Notes: generated by a model not told the origin, from the letters alone. A DNA stretch of 37,592 nucleotides from JAHJDS01 sp964569795 (GCA_964569795.1 CAZMVB010000038.1:1-37592); one strand, 5' to 3'. Positions 24,142-33,345 are shown, numbered from the stretch's first letter. Translations and numbers: made by a program.

Positions 24142-26050
24142 CTGGTTCCTCCTCGAAAAATTTCTCAACGTCGATCAGGTCGTGGGTCAAGGGGCTGTCC
24201 GGCAGGCTCTCCAAAAAAAGGCGGCCGTATCCCTTCTTGATCAGGCGGACGTCCAGAACGGACAGCAGCCCCCGGTCGGCCTGGGATCGGATCAGGCGGC
24301 CCAGGCCCTGCTTGAGGGCCAGGACCGCCGCGGGCACCTGAAACTGGAAGAACGGATCGCCGCCGTCCTGGCGGAGCCGGGCGATCTTGGCCGCCACCAG
24401 GGGTTCGTCGGGCGGGTCAAAGGGCAGCCGATCGACGATGACCGCGCTCAGTGCCTCTCCGGGCACGTCCACCCCCTGCCAGAAGCTCATGGTGGCGAAC
24501 AGGACCGCCCCCGGGGTGTTCCGGAACTTTTCGAGCAGGATCGACCGCGGCGCCTGGCCCTGGACCAGACAGGGATATTCCAGCCGCCCCTCCAACCGTT
24601 CATGGAAGCCGGTCATGTTCTTAAAACTGGTGCACAGGACAAAGGCCCGGCCCCGGGTGGCCGTCAGCAGTTCGAAGACGCGATCGGCGGCGGCCTCGAT
24701 AAAGCCCGGGTCCCCGGGGGGCGGCAGATCGCGGGGGACGTACAGGATCGTCTGGCGCTGAAAGTCAAAGGGGGAGGGCACGATCAGCTCGTCCGCGGCG
24801 TCACCCGGCAGGCCCAGGTCGGTCTTGGCGTAGTCCAGCGAGCCGGCCACGGACAAGGTGGCCGAGGTGAAGACCACGGTCCGGACGCTGGCGTACAGGG
24901 CGTCGGCCAGATAAGGCCCCACGTCCACCGGCGAGGCATGGAGGGTCACCCCCCGGCCCTTGACCTCGACCCACCTGACCAGGTCATCGTCCTCGTCGTC
25001 CACCAGGCGCCTAGCCTGCCCGGCCAGGTCCGCGGCCCGGCGGACCAGGTTCTCGCTCTCGGGTCCGGGCCCGGCCGCGGTCCTGACCTTTTCTCCGATC
25101 GCGGTCAACAGGTCAGCCACCCGAAGCGCCCCTTGGCGAAAATTTTCATCCCGCAGTTCGGCCGACAGGCCCCGGCTGCCCTCGACCGCCGCCAGCGGCC
25201 CCAGCCAGGCGCCCACCCCCAAATCGAGCCGCTCCAGATCGGGCAGCAGACCCCGGACGGTTTTTGAGGCCCCGGCCAGCCCGCGGGTGACGTCGCGCGA
25301 AAAATCCTCGATCATCCGGCGCGACAGGCTCAGCCCGAAAAAACGAACCGCCGTGGGGGTCACCAGGTGGGCCTCATCCAGGACCACCGCCCCGGCCCGG
25401 GGCAATACCTCGCCGAACCCGGCCTGCCTGACCGCCAGATCGGCGAACAGGAGGTGGTGATTGACCACGACCACGTCCGCCCCGGCCGCCTCCCGCCTGA
25501 TTTTCAGGACAAAACAGTCCTCCAGGTCGGGACACTTGGAGCCCAGGCAGGATTCGGAGCCGACCGTCAGGTCGGTCCAGAACCGGGCCGTCTCGGGGGC
25601 GGCGGCGAACTCGGCGATGTCGCCGGTCCGGGTCTGTCCGGCCCAGCGCGTCAGGTCCTCGAACACCTCGGTCTCGGCCAGCTCCCGGAAGGTGGGCTGG
25701 GACAGAAAGGTCTTGAACCGGCGGCGGCACAGGTAGTTGCGCCGGCCCTTCATCAGGACCACCCCCAGGTCCCGCCCGGCCAGCCGGCTCAGCAGGGGCA
25801 GGTCCCGGTCGATGATCTGTTCCTGAAGGTTTTTGGTGCCGGTGGACACCAGGCCCTTGACGCCCGAGGACAGCAGGGGGGCCAGATAGGCCAGCGTCTT
25901 GCCGATGCCCGTTCCGGCCTCGATCAACAGCACCCCGCCCAGCTCCAGGGCGGCCAGAACGGCGTCGGCCATGTCCTGCTGCCCGGCCCGGTGTTCGTAT
26001 CCCGGCAGGACCCGGGACAACAGCCCTTCCGGCCCGAAGATGCGCTTCAT
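24131..26050 (-). CDS. dinG: DinG-family ATP-dependent DNA helicase
   Basis: A 639-residue XPD/Rad3-type superfamily 2 helicase. Walker A is GTGIGKT (46-52) and the Walker B box is DEAH in VVLDEAHLV. Between them, CRRRF and the cluster SCLGSKCPDLEDC supply four Cys for the 4Fe-4S cluster typical of the family. The C-terminal motifs FATMSFWQGVDVPGEAL and the arginine-finger region GLGRLIRSQADRG are present. It unwinds structured or damaged DNA, including R-loops, in repair. Starts at ATG 26050 with AGGA upstream; a GTG two codons earlier is possible. It is first in a two-gene unit, divergent from the CBS-ACT gene. Confidence 0.92.
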   Translation of the reverse strand: MKRIFGPEGLLSRVLPGYEHRAGQQDMADAVLAALELGGVLLIEAGTGIGKTLAYLAPLLSSGVKGLVSTGTKNLQEQIIDRDLPLLSRLAGRDLGVVLMKGRRNYLCRRRFKTFLSQPTFRELAETEVFEDLTRWAGQTRTGDIAEFAAAPETARFWTDLTVGSESCLGSKCPDLEDCFVLKIRREAAGADVVVVNHHLLFADLAVRQAGFGEVLPRAGAVVLDEAHLVTPTAVRFFGLSLSRRMIEDFSRDVTRGLAGASKTVRGLLPDLERLDLGVGAWLGPLAAVEGSRGLSAELRDENFRQGALRVADLLTAIGEKVRTAAGPGPESENLVRRAADLAGQARRLVDDEDDDLVRWVEVKGRGVTLHASPVDVGPYLADALYASVRTVVFTSATLSVAGSLDYAKTDLGLPGDAADELIVPSPFDFQRQTILYVPRDLPPPGDPGFIEAAADRVFELLTATRGRAFVLCTSFKNMTGFHERLEGRLEYPCLVQGQAPRSILLEKFRNTPGAVLFATMSFWQGVDVPGEALSAVIVDRLPFDPPDEPLVAAKIARLRQDGGDPFFQFQVPAAVLALKQGLGRLIRSQADRGLLSVLDVRLIKKGYGRLFLESLPDSPLTHDLIDVEKFFEEEPDEV

Positions 26051-26101
26051 CGACACATCCTAATCCCTGAGCGCCGCCCCTGGCAAGTCGGCCGAAATAA
26101 C

Positions 26102-26129
26102 TTGACAATCCCTACCCAGAGGCTATTTT
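26102..26129 (+). promoter_or_regulatory. Probable promoter of the CBS-ACT gene
   Basis: TTGACA at 26102-26107, a 16-base spacer, and TATTTT at 26124-26129, about 70 bases before the start codon at 26197. Confidence 0.6.
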
Positions 26130-26196
26130 GTCTTTGAATGACGGCCGCCGCGGCCGTTCGGTCACGAGCACCCCCCTCGCCAGTGGAGGAGAGCCC

Positions 26197-26880
26197 ATGC
26201 TGGTCAAGGACTGGATGTCCACCGATCTGATCACCGTGGACCCCGAAACCTCGGTGATGAAGGCCTCCCAGATCCTCAAGCAAAACAACATCCGCCGCCT
26301 GCCCGTCATGGAGGAAGGCCGGATGATCGGCCTGGTGACCGACCGGGACCTGAAAGAGGCCTCCCCGTCCAAGGCGACCACCCTGGACATGCATGAACTC
26401 TACTACCTTTTGGCCGAGCTCAAGGTCAAGGACATCATGGCCAAGCGGGTGGTGACCATCAAGGAGACCGATACCATCGAGCGGGCGGCGGTGATCATGC
26501 TCGAGAACCGGGTCACCGGCCTGCCGGTGGTCGATGACGAGGGCAGCCTGACGGGCATGCTTTCCCAGGGCGACATCTTCCGGGTGCTCATCTCCATCAC
26601 CGGGGTTTATCGCGGCGGCGTCCAGTTCGCCTTCACGCTCGAGGACCGGCCCGGTTCGATCAAGGACGTGGCCGACGTCATCCGCAAGCACGGCGGTCAG
26701 ATGCTGTCCATCCTGAGTTCCTACGACGGCGTCGAGGAGGGCTCCCGCAAGGTCTTCATCCGGATCATGAACATGGAGGCCGACCGGCTCGAGGCCCTGC
26801 GACGCGAACTGGAGCAGAACTTCGTCGTTCTGTACACCGCGGCCGACGAACTGACCGACGTGGAGCAGAAAAAGGGCTGA
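26197..26880 (+). CDS. CBS-CBS-ACT domain protein (AcuB-like)
   Basis: A 227-residue cytoplasmic regulatory protein. Two CBS motifs form a Bateman module: residues about 3-60 (VKDWMSTDLITVDPETSVMKA...RRLPVMEEGRMIGLVTDRDL) and about 80-135 (VKDIMAKRVVTIKETDTIERA...GLPVVDDEGSLTGMLSQGDIF). A C-terminal ACT domain follows (about 145-215). CBS pairs bind adenosine nucleotides and ACT domains bind amino acids, so it probably senses energy or amino-acid state; its target is unknown. ATG 26197 is chosen because GGAGGAG lies just upstream; a longer open frame from 26128 is unlikely. Confidence 0.88.
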   Translation: MLVKDWMSTDLITVDPETSVMKASQILKQNNIRRLPVMEEGRMIGLVTDRDLKEASPSKATTLDMHELYYLLAELKVKDIMAKRVVTIKETDTIERAAVIMLENRVTGLPVVDDEGSLTGMLSQGDIFRVLISITGVYRGGVQFAFTLEDRPGSIKDVADVIRKHGGQMLSILSSYDGVEEGSRKVFIRIMNMEADRLEALRRELEQNFVVLYTAADELTDVEQKKG

Positions 26881-26905
26881 CAGACCTCCCGCCGACCGAA
26901 ACCTT

Positions 26906-26934
26906 GGGGCCCTCGTTCGGGGGCCCGTTTTTTT
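26906..26934 (+). terminator. Rho-independent terminator of the CBS-ACT gene
   Basis: Two GGGCCC arms (near 26907-26912 and 26920-26926) form a stem around a TCGTTCG-type loop, followed by seven T. Confidence 0.8.
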
Positions 26935-26979
26935 GGGCCGCCGGCCCTTTGGGCTGGTGGCGATTGACACCCCGCTTTG

Positions 26980-26988
26980 TGCTATAGT
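26980..26988 (+). promoter_or_regulatory. Extended -10 promoter element immediately before pbpC
   Basis: TGCTATAGT (26980-26988) matches an extended -10 box. A TTGACA at 26964-26969 is only 13 bases away, too close for a normal -35. Transcription would start at or next to the ATG at 26995, giving a leaderless or nearly leaderless mRNA. Confidence 0.4.
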
Positions 26989-26994
26989 TGAGTC

Positions 26995-29280
26995 ATGCTC
27001 CGCAAGATCACCTGGTTCTGCCTGGGGGTGTTCGGCCTGGGACTGGCCGTCTGGCTGGCGGCCTGGTTGTTGCCCGATCCCCTGAGCCGGCCCTCGGCCA
27101 GGTTTGAACCCTCGATCATGGTCACCGACCGGGCCGGGCGGCCCCTGCGGCAACTGCTGTCCCCGGACCAGAGCCGCAGCCGGTGGGTCCCCCTGGCGGG
27201 CATATCGCCCCACCTGATTCACGCCGCCCTGGCCGCTGAGGACAGACGGTTCTTCTTCCATCCCGGGGTGGACCCGGCGGCCGTCCTGGCGGCCCTGGTC
27301 CGCGACGTGGCCGCCTGGGGGATCAAGTACGGCGGCTCGACCATCACCCAGCAGCTGGCCCGGCTGATCCTCAAGGAACACCGGCGGACCCTGATCAACA
27401 AGCTGGTCCAGTCCTTTGTCGCCCTGCGCCTGGAGGCCCATCACTCCAAGCTCGAAATTCTGGAGCAGTATCTCAACCGGGTCCCCCTGGGCAACCAGTT
27501 GTTCGGAGTCAAGGCCGCCTGCCGGATGTATCTGGGCAAGGACCCGGCCCTGGTCACCCCGGCCGAGGCGGCGCTGCTGATGGCCATTCCCAAGGCCCCT
27601 TCGTTCTTCAACCCCTACCGCCGCCCCAAGGCGCTATTGGCCCGGCGCAACCGCATCCTCCGGGCCATGGCCCGGGCCGGACATCTGTCGCCGGACGCCC
27701 TGCGCCGGGCCCTGGCCGAGCCGCTCCGGCTCAGGCCCCTGAACTCGGCCTTCCGGGCCCCCCATTTCGTGCGCTACGTCCTGAGCCACGTCCGGATCAA
27801 AGGCCAGAGCACCATTCGGACCAGCCTCGATCTGACCCTCCAGGAACGGATCCAGCGGATGGTCCGGGCGCACCTGAAACGGCTCAAGGGCCGGGGGGTG
27901 ACCAACGCCGCGGTCCTGGTCATCAAGAACTCCACCGGCGAGATCCTGGCCTGGGTCGGCTCGCGCAACTTCTTTGACGCCGCCCACGACGGCGAGGTGG
28001 ACGGGGTGACGGCCAAACGCCAGCCGGGCTCGGCCCTGAAACCATTCCTCTACGGCCTGGCCCTGGAGGGCGGCCTGTCGCCGGCGACCATCCTGCCCGA
28101 TCTGCCCCTGACCTTTCCCACCCCCTCGGGCTCGTACATCCCCATCAATTACGACCGGATCTTTCGGGGGCCGGTCCGGCTCCGGGTGGCCCTGGCCTCG
28201 TCGCTCAACGTCCCGGCCGTGGTCCTGGCCCATGACCTGGGGGTGAGCGAGGTCCTGGACCGCCTGAAACTCCTGGGCTTCTCCACGTTGGTCAAGCAAC
28301 CGGATTACTACGGCCTGGGCCTGGTCCTGGGCGCGGGAGAGGTCACCCTGCTGGAGTTGACCCGGGCCTTTTTGGCCCTGGCCCGGGGCGGGGTGTTCCA
28401 ACCCCTCCGGTTCACCCCCGGGCCGGCCCTGGTCAAGGGCCGGCGGCGGGTCTTCAGTCCCTTTGTCGCCTTCTGGCTGGCCAACGTCCTGTCCGACGAC
28501 CGGGCCCGGGCGGCGAGCTTCGGCCGCGACGGGATCCTGTGCCTGGATTTCCCGGCCGCGGTCAAGACGGGCACCTCCAAGGGCTTCCGGGACAACTGGA
28601 CCGTCGGCTTCTCGCGCCTGTACACCGTCGGCGTCTGGGTGGGCAACTTCAACGGCGCGCCCATGAAAAAGGTCAGCGGGGTCACCGGCGCCGGGCCGCT
28701 GTGGCGGGAGGTGATGGAACTGCTGCACCGGGACCGGCTGCCCGGGCCCTTCGAGCCCCCGCCCGGGACGGTCAAGGCCTACATCTGTCCCCTGTCCGGG
28801 CAACTGGCCGGGCCGTATTGTCCCCGGGTGGTGCCCGAGTATTTTCCGGCCAGCGAGGTGCCGCATCAGACCTGCACCCTGCACCAGAAGCGGGGCCAGA
28901 AAGTGGTCACGGTCCTGCCCGATCTGTACCGTCAATGGGGCCTGGCCACGGGCCACGATCTCGAGCCCGGACCCGGGCAGGGGCAGCCCGAACCCAACTC
29001 GGAGCGCCGCTGTCCCCAGATCATCGATCCCCGGTCGGGCGACGTCTATGCCGTGGATCCCGGGATTCCGAGCTCGCTTCAGTTCCTGGTGGTCCGGGCC
29101 TGCGCCGGGGAGCGCTACACCTCGGCCGAGTGGCTGGTGGACGGCCGGCGATTACAAAAAATGGCGGAACTGACCGATCTGCGCTGGCCGCTCCGGCCGG
29201 GCCGCCACGTGTTCACCCTGGTCCTCAACCGCACCGGACGGCCCCAGGTCAAGCGCTCGGTCACCATCCACGTCAAGTGA
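26995..29280 (+). CDS. pbpC: Penicillin-binding protein 1C, bifunctional peptidoglycan synthase
   Basis: A 761-residue class A PBP anchored by one N-terminal membrane segment (about 7-27). The glycosyltransferase domain has the catalytic Glu in AAEDRRFF (E82) and GGSTITQQL (113-121). The transpeptidase domain has S346-ALK, S403-L-N and K524-TGT. The C-terminal PBP1C-type beta domain (about 670-761) ends in an Ig-like stretch. It polymerises glycan strands and may crosslink them; PBP1C proteins of other bacteria have weak or absent penicillin binding, although all transpeptidase motifs are intact here. No ribosome site precedes ATG 26995. It ends 15 bases from the convergent aldo/keto reductase gene. 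Confidence 0.93.
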   Translation: MLRKITWFCLGVFGLGLAVWLAAWLLPDPLSRPSARFEPSIMVTDRAGRPLRQLLSPDQSRSRWVPLAGISPHLIHAALAAEDRRFFFHPGVDPAAVLAALVRDVAAWGIKYGGSTITQQLARLILKEHRRTLINKLVQSFVALRLEAHHSKLEILEQYLNRVPLGNQLFGVKAACRMYLGKDPALVTPAEAALLMAIPKAPSFFNPYRRPKALLARRNRILRAMARAGHLSPDALRRALAEPLRLRPLNSAFRAPHFVRYVLSHVRIKGQSTIRTSLDLTLQERIQRMVRAHLKRLKGRGVTNAAVLVIKNSTGEILAWVGSRNFFDAAHDGEVDGVTAKRQPGSALKPFLYGLALEGGLSPATILPDLPLTFPTPSGSYIPINYDRIFRGPVRLRVALASSLNVPAVVLAHDLGVSEVLDRLKLLGFSTLVKQPDYYGLGLVLGAGEVTLLELTRAFLALARGGVFQPLRFTPGPALVKGRRRVFSPFVAFWLANVLSDDRARAASFGRDGILCLDFPAAVKTGTSKGFRDNWTVGFSRLYTVGVWVGNFNGAPMKKVSGVTGAGPLWREVMELLHRDRLPGPFEPPPGTVKAYICPLSGQLAGPYCPRVVPEYFPASEVPHQTCTLHQKRGQKVVTVLPDLYRQWGLATGHDLEPGPGQGQPEPNSERRCPQIIDPRSGDVYAVDPGIPSSLQFLVVRACAGERYTSAEWLVDGRRLQKMAELTDLRWPLRPGRHVFTLVLNRTGRPQVKRSVTIHVK

Positions 29281-29295
29281 TTTAGCCCGCTTCAA

Positions 29296-30111
29296 TTATC
29301 CGAAAAACCCGCGGCTGTGGGCGTGGAGGTGGTCGCCTATCTTTTTCATCCGGTCCATCTCCTCGGGGCCGAGGGGACCCAGGTCCAGGACCTGCAGGTC
29401 CTCCCGCATTTCCCCGATGTTCTTGGCGCCGCACAGGGCCACGTCCACGGCCGGATGGGACAGGGCGAACCGGTAACAGTCCGGGGCGGTGGCCGGCGGC
29501 TCGCCCGGCGGCATCTTCCCGGGATCGAGCAGGTGACGCCACCGTGTGGCGGTGTAGGTCACCAGCCCGGGCCGGTCACGGTCGGGCAGGTCTTGCAGCT
29601 TGGCAAAGACCTCGGTCTCCGCGCCCCGGTGGGCGGCGTTGTACCGGACGTGGAACAGGTCGAATATTCCGTCCTCGGCCAGGCGGGGAAATAGCTCGCG
29701 GTTGTGGCCGGACAGGCCCAGGTGCCGGACCAGGCCCTTTTCCTTCAGGGCCAGGGCCCGATCAATGATTCGGGGCGAAGGCGGCTTGTTATGCCAGCCC
29801 AAAAGCAGCACGTCGGCCGCGTCAAGGGACAGGGCCCGCAGGCCTTTTTTCACGACAAACTCCATCAGCCGGGCCGAGCGGGAATAACTCTGCAGGACGA
29901 TGATCAGGTCGTCCCGCCTCCCCCGGGCGCAGATATTGATGATCGCCCGGCGCATGGTGTCCCGGCGGATGGACCCCCAGTAAAAGTAGTTGCAGCCGCG
30001 GTCAAAGGCCTCCTCAAAGGCCTCGGTCTCGGCCCCGAAGCTGGCCGCCAGCCCCAGCCGTCCCGCCTTGAGACCGGTCCGGCCCAGGGTCCGGGGCGCG
30101 TTGAAGTCCAT
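29296..30111 (-). CDS. Aldo/keto reductase-family protein with non-canonical active site
   Basis: A 271-residue (beta/alpha)8 protein of the AKR superfamily, recognisable from RTLGRTGLKAGRLG at the start, VRHLGLSGHNRELFPRL and the late LCGAKNIGEM. The canonical tetrad Asp-Tyr-Lys-His is altered: the FFDTA region reads CNYFYWGS, with no Asp, and the strand that normally ends in the catalytic Lys reads LIIVLQSYSR. His is possible in LLLGWHNKPP. It may therefore not be a classical NADPH-dependent carbonyl reductase. It is soluble. ATG 30111 has AGGAGG six bases upstream. Confidence 0.82.
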   Translation of the reverse strand: MDFNAPRTLGRTGLKAGRLGLAASFGAETEAFEEAFDRGCNYFYWGSIRRDTMRRAIINICARGRRDDLIIVLQSYSRSARLMEFVVKKGLRALSLDAADVLLLGWHNKPPSPRIIDRALALKEKGLVRHLGLSGHNRELFPRLAEDGIFDLFHVRYNAAHRGAETEVFAKLQDLPDRDRPGLVTYTATRWRHLLDPGKMPPGEPPATAPDCYRFALSHPAVDVALCGAKNIGEMREDLQVLDLGPLGPEEMDRMKKIGDHLHAHSRGFFG

Positions 30112-30267
30112 GTTCGCCTCCTGGTATCGCCCTGTATCTTAAAAATATATTTGATTGTTCGAGCCTCGTAAAGCCGACTCACTCCTTGATGAACGAAAAG
30201 CAGGGTGGCCAACCCGGTGGCTTTTTGTGTTACGATAATTTTGTTCGGGACCGGACGAATTTTGGTC

Positions 30268-30296
30268 TCGACAATCCACGACCCCTTGACTATAAT
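30268..30296 (+). promoter_or_regulatory. Strong promoter of the glutaryl-CoA dehydrogenase/gcdA operon
   Basis: TCGACA at 30268-30273, a 17-base spacer, and a perfect TATAAT at 30291-30296. The leader is about 95 bases. Confidence 0.78.
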
Positions 30297-30396
30297 GTAG
30301 CGATTTTGTAGCCACCAGGGCCCGGCGACGCCCAGGAGCGCCAATTTCCCCGGGCCGCGAAATAGCATCCGTTGCCTGCAAGGCAGGAGGGAATCC

Positions 30397-31560
30397 ATGG
30401 ATTTCGAACTCAACGAAGACCTCAAAATGCTTAGGGAAATGGTCCAGGATTTCGTCAAGAACGAGATCACCCCCTTCGCTGACCAGTGGGACGAGGACCA
30501 CTACTTCCCCTATCAGGAAGTCATCCTCAAGATGGGCGAGCTGGGCTTCTTCGGGACCGTGATCGACGAGAAATACGGCGGCAACGGCATGGGGCACCTG
30601 GCCGCGGCCATCATCACCGAGGAGGTCGCCCGCGGCTCGTCCTCCCTGCGCGTCCAGGTCAACATGAACATGCTCGGCTGCGCCTACACCATCCAGCGTT
30701 ACGGCACCGAGGCGGCCAAGGAAAAGTACATCCCCAAGCTGGTCTCCGGCGAGTTCATGGGCGGCTTCGGGATCACCGAGCCCAACGCCGGCTCCGACGT
30801 CATGGCCCTCAAGTCCACGGCCAAGAAGGACGGCGACTTTTATGTCCTGAACGGCCAGAAGACCTGGATCAGCAACGCCACCATCGCCGACGTCCTCGTC
30901 TTCTACGCCTACACCGACCGCGAGTCCGGCTCGCGGGGCCTGAGCGCCTTTGTCATCGAACCCAGAAATTTCAACGGGATCACCACCACTGACCTGGACA
31001 AGCTGGGCTCGCGCTCCTCGCCCACCGGCGAGATCGTCCTCGAAGATACAAAGGTCCCGGCCGAAAACCTCCTGGGCAAGGAGGGCGACGGGGCCAAGAT
31101 CGTCTTCGGCTCGCTCAACCAGACGCGCCTGTCCGCCGCGGCCGGCGGGGTGGGCCTGGCCCAGGCCTGCCTGGACGCGATCATCGCCTACGCCAACGAG
31201 CGCGAGCAGTTCGGCAAGCAGATCGGCCAGTACCAGATGAACCAGGACCAGGTCGCCCAGCTCGCCTGCGAGATCGAGGCCGCCCGGCTGATGGTCTATA
31301 AGGCCGCCTGGCAAAAGGACAAGGGCAACATCGGCAACACCCTCGAGGTGGCCATGTCCAAGTACCTGGCCGGCGAGATCGCCTACAAGGCGTCCAACTT
31401 TGCCATGCGCATCCTGGGGGCCTACGGCTACTCGACCGAGTACCCGGTCGCCCGCTTCTACCGCGACGCGCCGACCTATGCCATGGTCGAGGGCTCGGCC
31501 AACATCTGCAAGTGGATCGTCGCCCTGGACGCCCTGGGCTATCGCAAGGCCAATCGTTAA
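30397..31560 (+). CDS. Glutaryl-CoA dehydrogenase, probably the non-decarboxylating type
   Basis: A 387-residue FAD-dependent acyl-CoA dehydrogenase. FITEPNAGSD-type FAD/substrate segment (GFGITEPNAGSD), WISNA and the EREQFGK helix are present. The predicted catalytic base is E365 in MVEGSANI. In human glutaryl-CoA dehydrogenase the residue before this Glu is Tyr; a strictly conserved Tyr-to-Val change was reported as the key difference in the Desulfococcus-type enzyme, which stops at glutaconyl-CoA. Here that residue is V364, and the carboxylate-binding Arg is R85. The next gene encodes glutaconyl-CoA decarboxylase alpha, which fits. Together they would convert glutaryl-CoA to crotonyl-CoA and save decarboxylation energy. 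GGAGG precedes ATG 30397. Confidence 0.88.
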   Translation: MDFELNEDLKMLREMVQDFVKNEITPFADQWDEDHYFPYQEVILKMGELGFFGTVIDEKYGGNGMGHLAAAIITEEVARGSSSLRVQVNMNMLGCAYTIQRYGTEAAKEKYIPKLVSGEFMGGFGITEPNAGSDVMALKSTAKKDGDFYVLNGQKTWISNATIADVLVFYAYTDRESGSRGLSAFVIEPRNFNGITTTDLDKLGSRSSPTGEIVLEDTKVPAENLLGKEGDGAKIVFGSLNQTRLSAAAGGVGLAQACLDAIIAYANEREQFGKQIGQYQMNQDQVAQLACEIEAARLMVYKAAWQKDKGNIGNTLEVAMSKYLAGEIAYKASNFAMRILGAYGYSTEYPVARFYRDAPTYAMVEGSANICKWIVALDALGYRKANR

Positions 31561-31605
31561 CCTCCGGGCCCGAGGCCCGTTCAACAAAACCGGGAGGCCC
31601 CAGCC

Positions 31606-33345
31606 ATGTGGCCCTATTTCAAGAAGATGGATGACCTGGGCAAGCCCCTCAAGGAAAACCAGATCAAGAAGATGGCCGAGAACCGCGAGCAGATCGCCGA
31701 GGTCATGGCCGGCGTGGCCGCCGAGATCGACCGGGTCAAAAACGCCGGCCTGCCGGCCGAGAAGATCCACAAGCGCGGCCAGATGACCGTCTGGGACCGG
31801 ATCGAGTATCTGATCGACGACAGCTATTTCTTCCCGCTCCACACCCTTTACAACCCTCGGGGCAACGAAGAGGGCATGACCGGGGTCATCGACGGCCTGG
31901 CCAAGATCTCGGGAAAGTGGTGCGTGCTCATCGGCTTTGACAACAAGGTCATCGCCGGGGCCTGGATCTCGGGGCAGGCCGAAAACCAGCTCCGGGTGAC
32001 CGACCTGGCCAAGCGGCTCCACGTGCCCCTGGTCTGGCTGGTCAACTGCTCGGGGGTCAAGCTCACCGAGCAGCAGGAGGTGTACGCCGACCGGCGGGGC
32101 AACGGCACCACCTTTTTCCGGCACGCCGAACTGGAAAAACTGGGCGTGCCCATCCTGGCCGGGATCTACGGGACCAACCCGGCCGGCGGCGGCTACCAGG
32201 GCATCTCCCCGACCTACCTGCTGGCCCACAAGGACTGCAACATCGCCGTGGGCGGCGGCGGTATCGTCGGCGGCATGAGCCCCAAGGGCTTTTTCGACCT
32301 GGAGGGCGCCGAGCAGTTGATCGAGGCCACCCGCCACTTCAAGGAGGTCCCGCCCGGGTCCGTGCCCATCCACTTCGATCAGACCGGCTTCTTCAAGGCG
32401 GTGTACGAGACCGAGGAAGGGGTCCTGGACGGGCTCAAGGAGCTGATGACCTGGATGCCGGCCTATGACCCGAAATTCTTCCGGGTGGCCGACCCGGCCG
32501 CGCCCAAGTACGACCCGGCCGAGATCGACTCGATCATCGCCTTCAACCAGAAGGCGGTCTATGACTTTGACAACCTCCTGGCCCGGCTGATCGACAACTC
32601 CGAGCACCTGGAGTTCAAGCCCGACTACGGCCCCGAGGTCTATACCGGCCTGGTCAAGGTGGACGGCTACCTCTGCGGGGTGATCGGCAACCGCCAGGGA
32701 TTTTTGGGGCCGAAATACCCCGAGTACGCCGAGGGGCAGTACATGGGCATCGGCGGCAAGCTCTACCGTCAGGGCCTGATCAAGATGAACGAGTTCGTGA
32801 CCCTGTGCGGCCGGGACCGGGTGCCGATCATCTGGTTCCAGGACACCTCGGGCATTGACGTGGGCGACATCGCCGAAAAGGCCGAGCTCCTGGGCCTGGG
32901 CCAGAGCCTGATCTACTCCATCGAGCAGACCGACGTGCCGATGATGCTGGTCGTGCTCAGAAAGGGCACGGCCGCGGCCCATTACGTCATGGGTGGCCCC
33001 ACGGCCAACAACAACAACGCCTTTACCCTGGGCACGGCCACGACCGAGATCTACGTCATGCACGGCGAGACCGCGGCCGCGGCCAGTTTCTCGCGCCGTC
33101 TGGTCAAGGAAAAGGACGCCGGCCGGAGTCTCGATCCGGTGATCGAGAAGATGAACGAGCTGGCCCAGGAGTATTACGAGAAGAGCCGGCCGACCTACTG
33201 TGCCAAGCGGGGTTTCGTGGACGAGGTGGTGTCCAACGCGGCCATGCGGGACTACATGGTGGCCTTTGCGAATTGCGCCTATCAGAACCCGACCAGCATC
33301 TGCCCCCAGCACCACATGATGATCCCGAGGATTATCAAGGGGTAG
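31606..33345 (+). CDS. gcdA: Glutaconyl-CoA decarboxylase alpha subunit (carboxyltransferase)
   Basis: A 579-residue carboxyltransferase with the crotonase-fold N and C halves. It matches GcdA of glutamate fermenters segment by segment: YNPRGNEEGMTG, KWCVLIGFDNKVIAGAWISGQAE, VNCSGVKLTEQ, YGTNPAGGGYQGISP, GGIVGGMSPKG, IGGKLYRQGLIKMNEFVTLC and NPTSICPQHHM. The enzyme moves CO2 from glutaconyl-CoA to biotin; a membrane subunit (GcdB), together with gamma and delta, then couples biotin decarboxylation to Na+ export. Those subunits are not in this window. The gene lies 45 bases after the dehydrogenase, shares its promoter, and ends at a strong terminator. Confidence 0.92.
   Translation: MWPYFKKMDDLGKPLKENQIKKMAENREQIAEVMAGVAAEIDRVKNAGLPAEKIHKRGQMTVWDRIEYLIDDSYFFPLHTLYNPRGNEEGMTGVIDGLAKISGKWCVLIGFDNKVIAGAWISGQAENQLRVTDLAKRLHVPLVWLVNCSGVKLTEQQEVYADRRGNGTTFFRHAELEKLGVPILAGIYGTNPAGGGYQGISPTYLLAHKDCNIAVGGGGIVGGMSPKGFFDLEGAEQLIEATRHFKEVPPGSVPIHFDQTGFFKAVYETEEGVLDGLKELMTWMPAYDPKFFRVADPAAPKYDPAEIDSIIAFNQKAVYDFDNLLARLIDNSEHLEFKPDYGPEVYTGLVKVDGYLCGVIGNRQGFLGPKYPEYAEGQYMGIGGKLYRQGLIKMNEFVTLCGRDRVPIIWFQDTSGIDVGDIAEKAELLGLGQSLIYSIEQTDVPMMLVVLRKGTAAAHYVMGGPTANNNNAFTLGTATTEIYVMHGETAAAASFSRRLVKEKDAGRSLDPVIEKMNELAQEYYEKSRPTYCAKRGFVDEVVSNAAMRDYMVAFANCAYQNPTSICPQHHMMIPRIIKG

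Noticed and set aside
26964..26988. TTGACA plus TATAGT upstream of pbpC as a standard sigma-70 promoter
   Set aside because: The spacer is only 13 bases, outside the usual 15-19; the extended -10 box alone is the better explanation.
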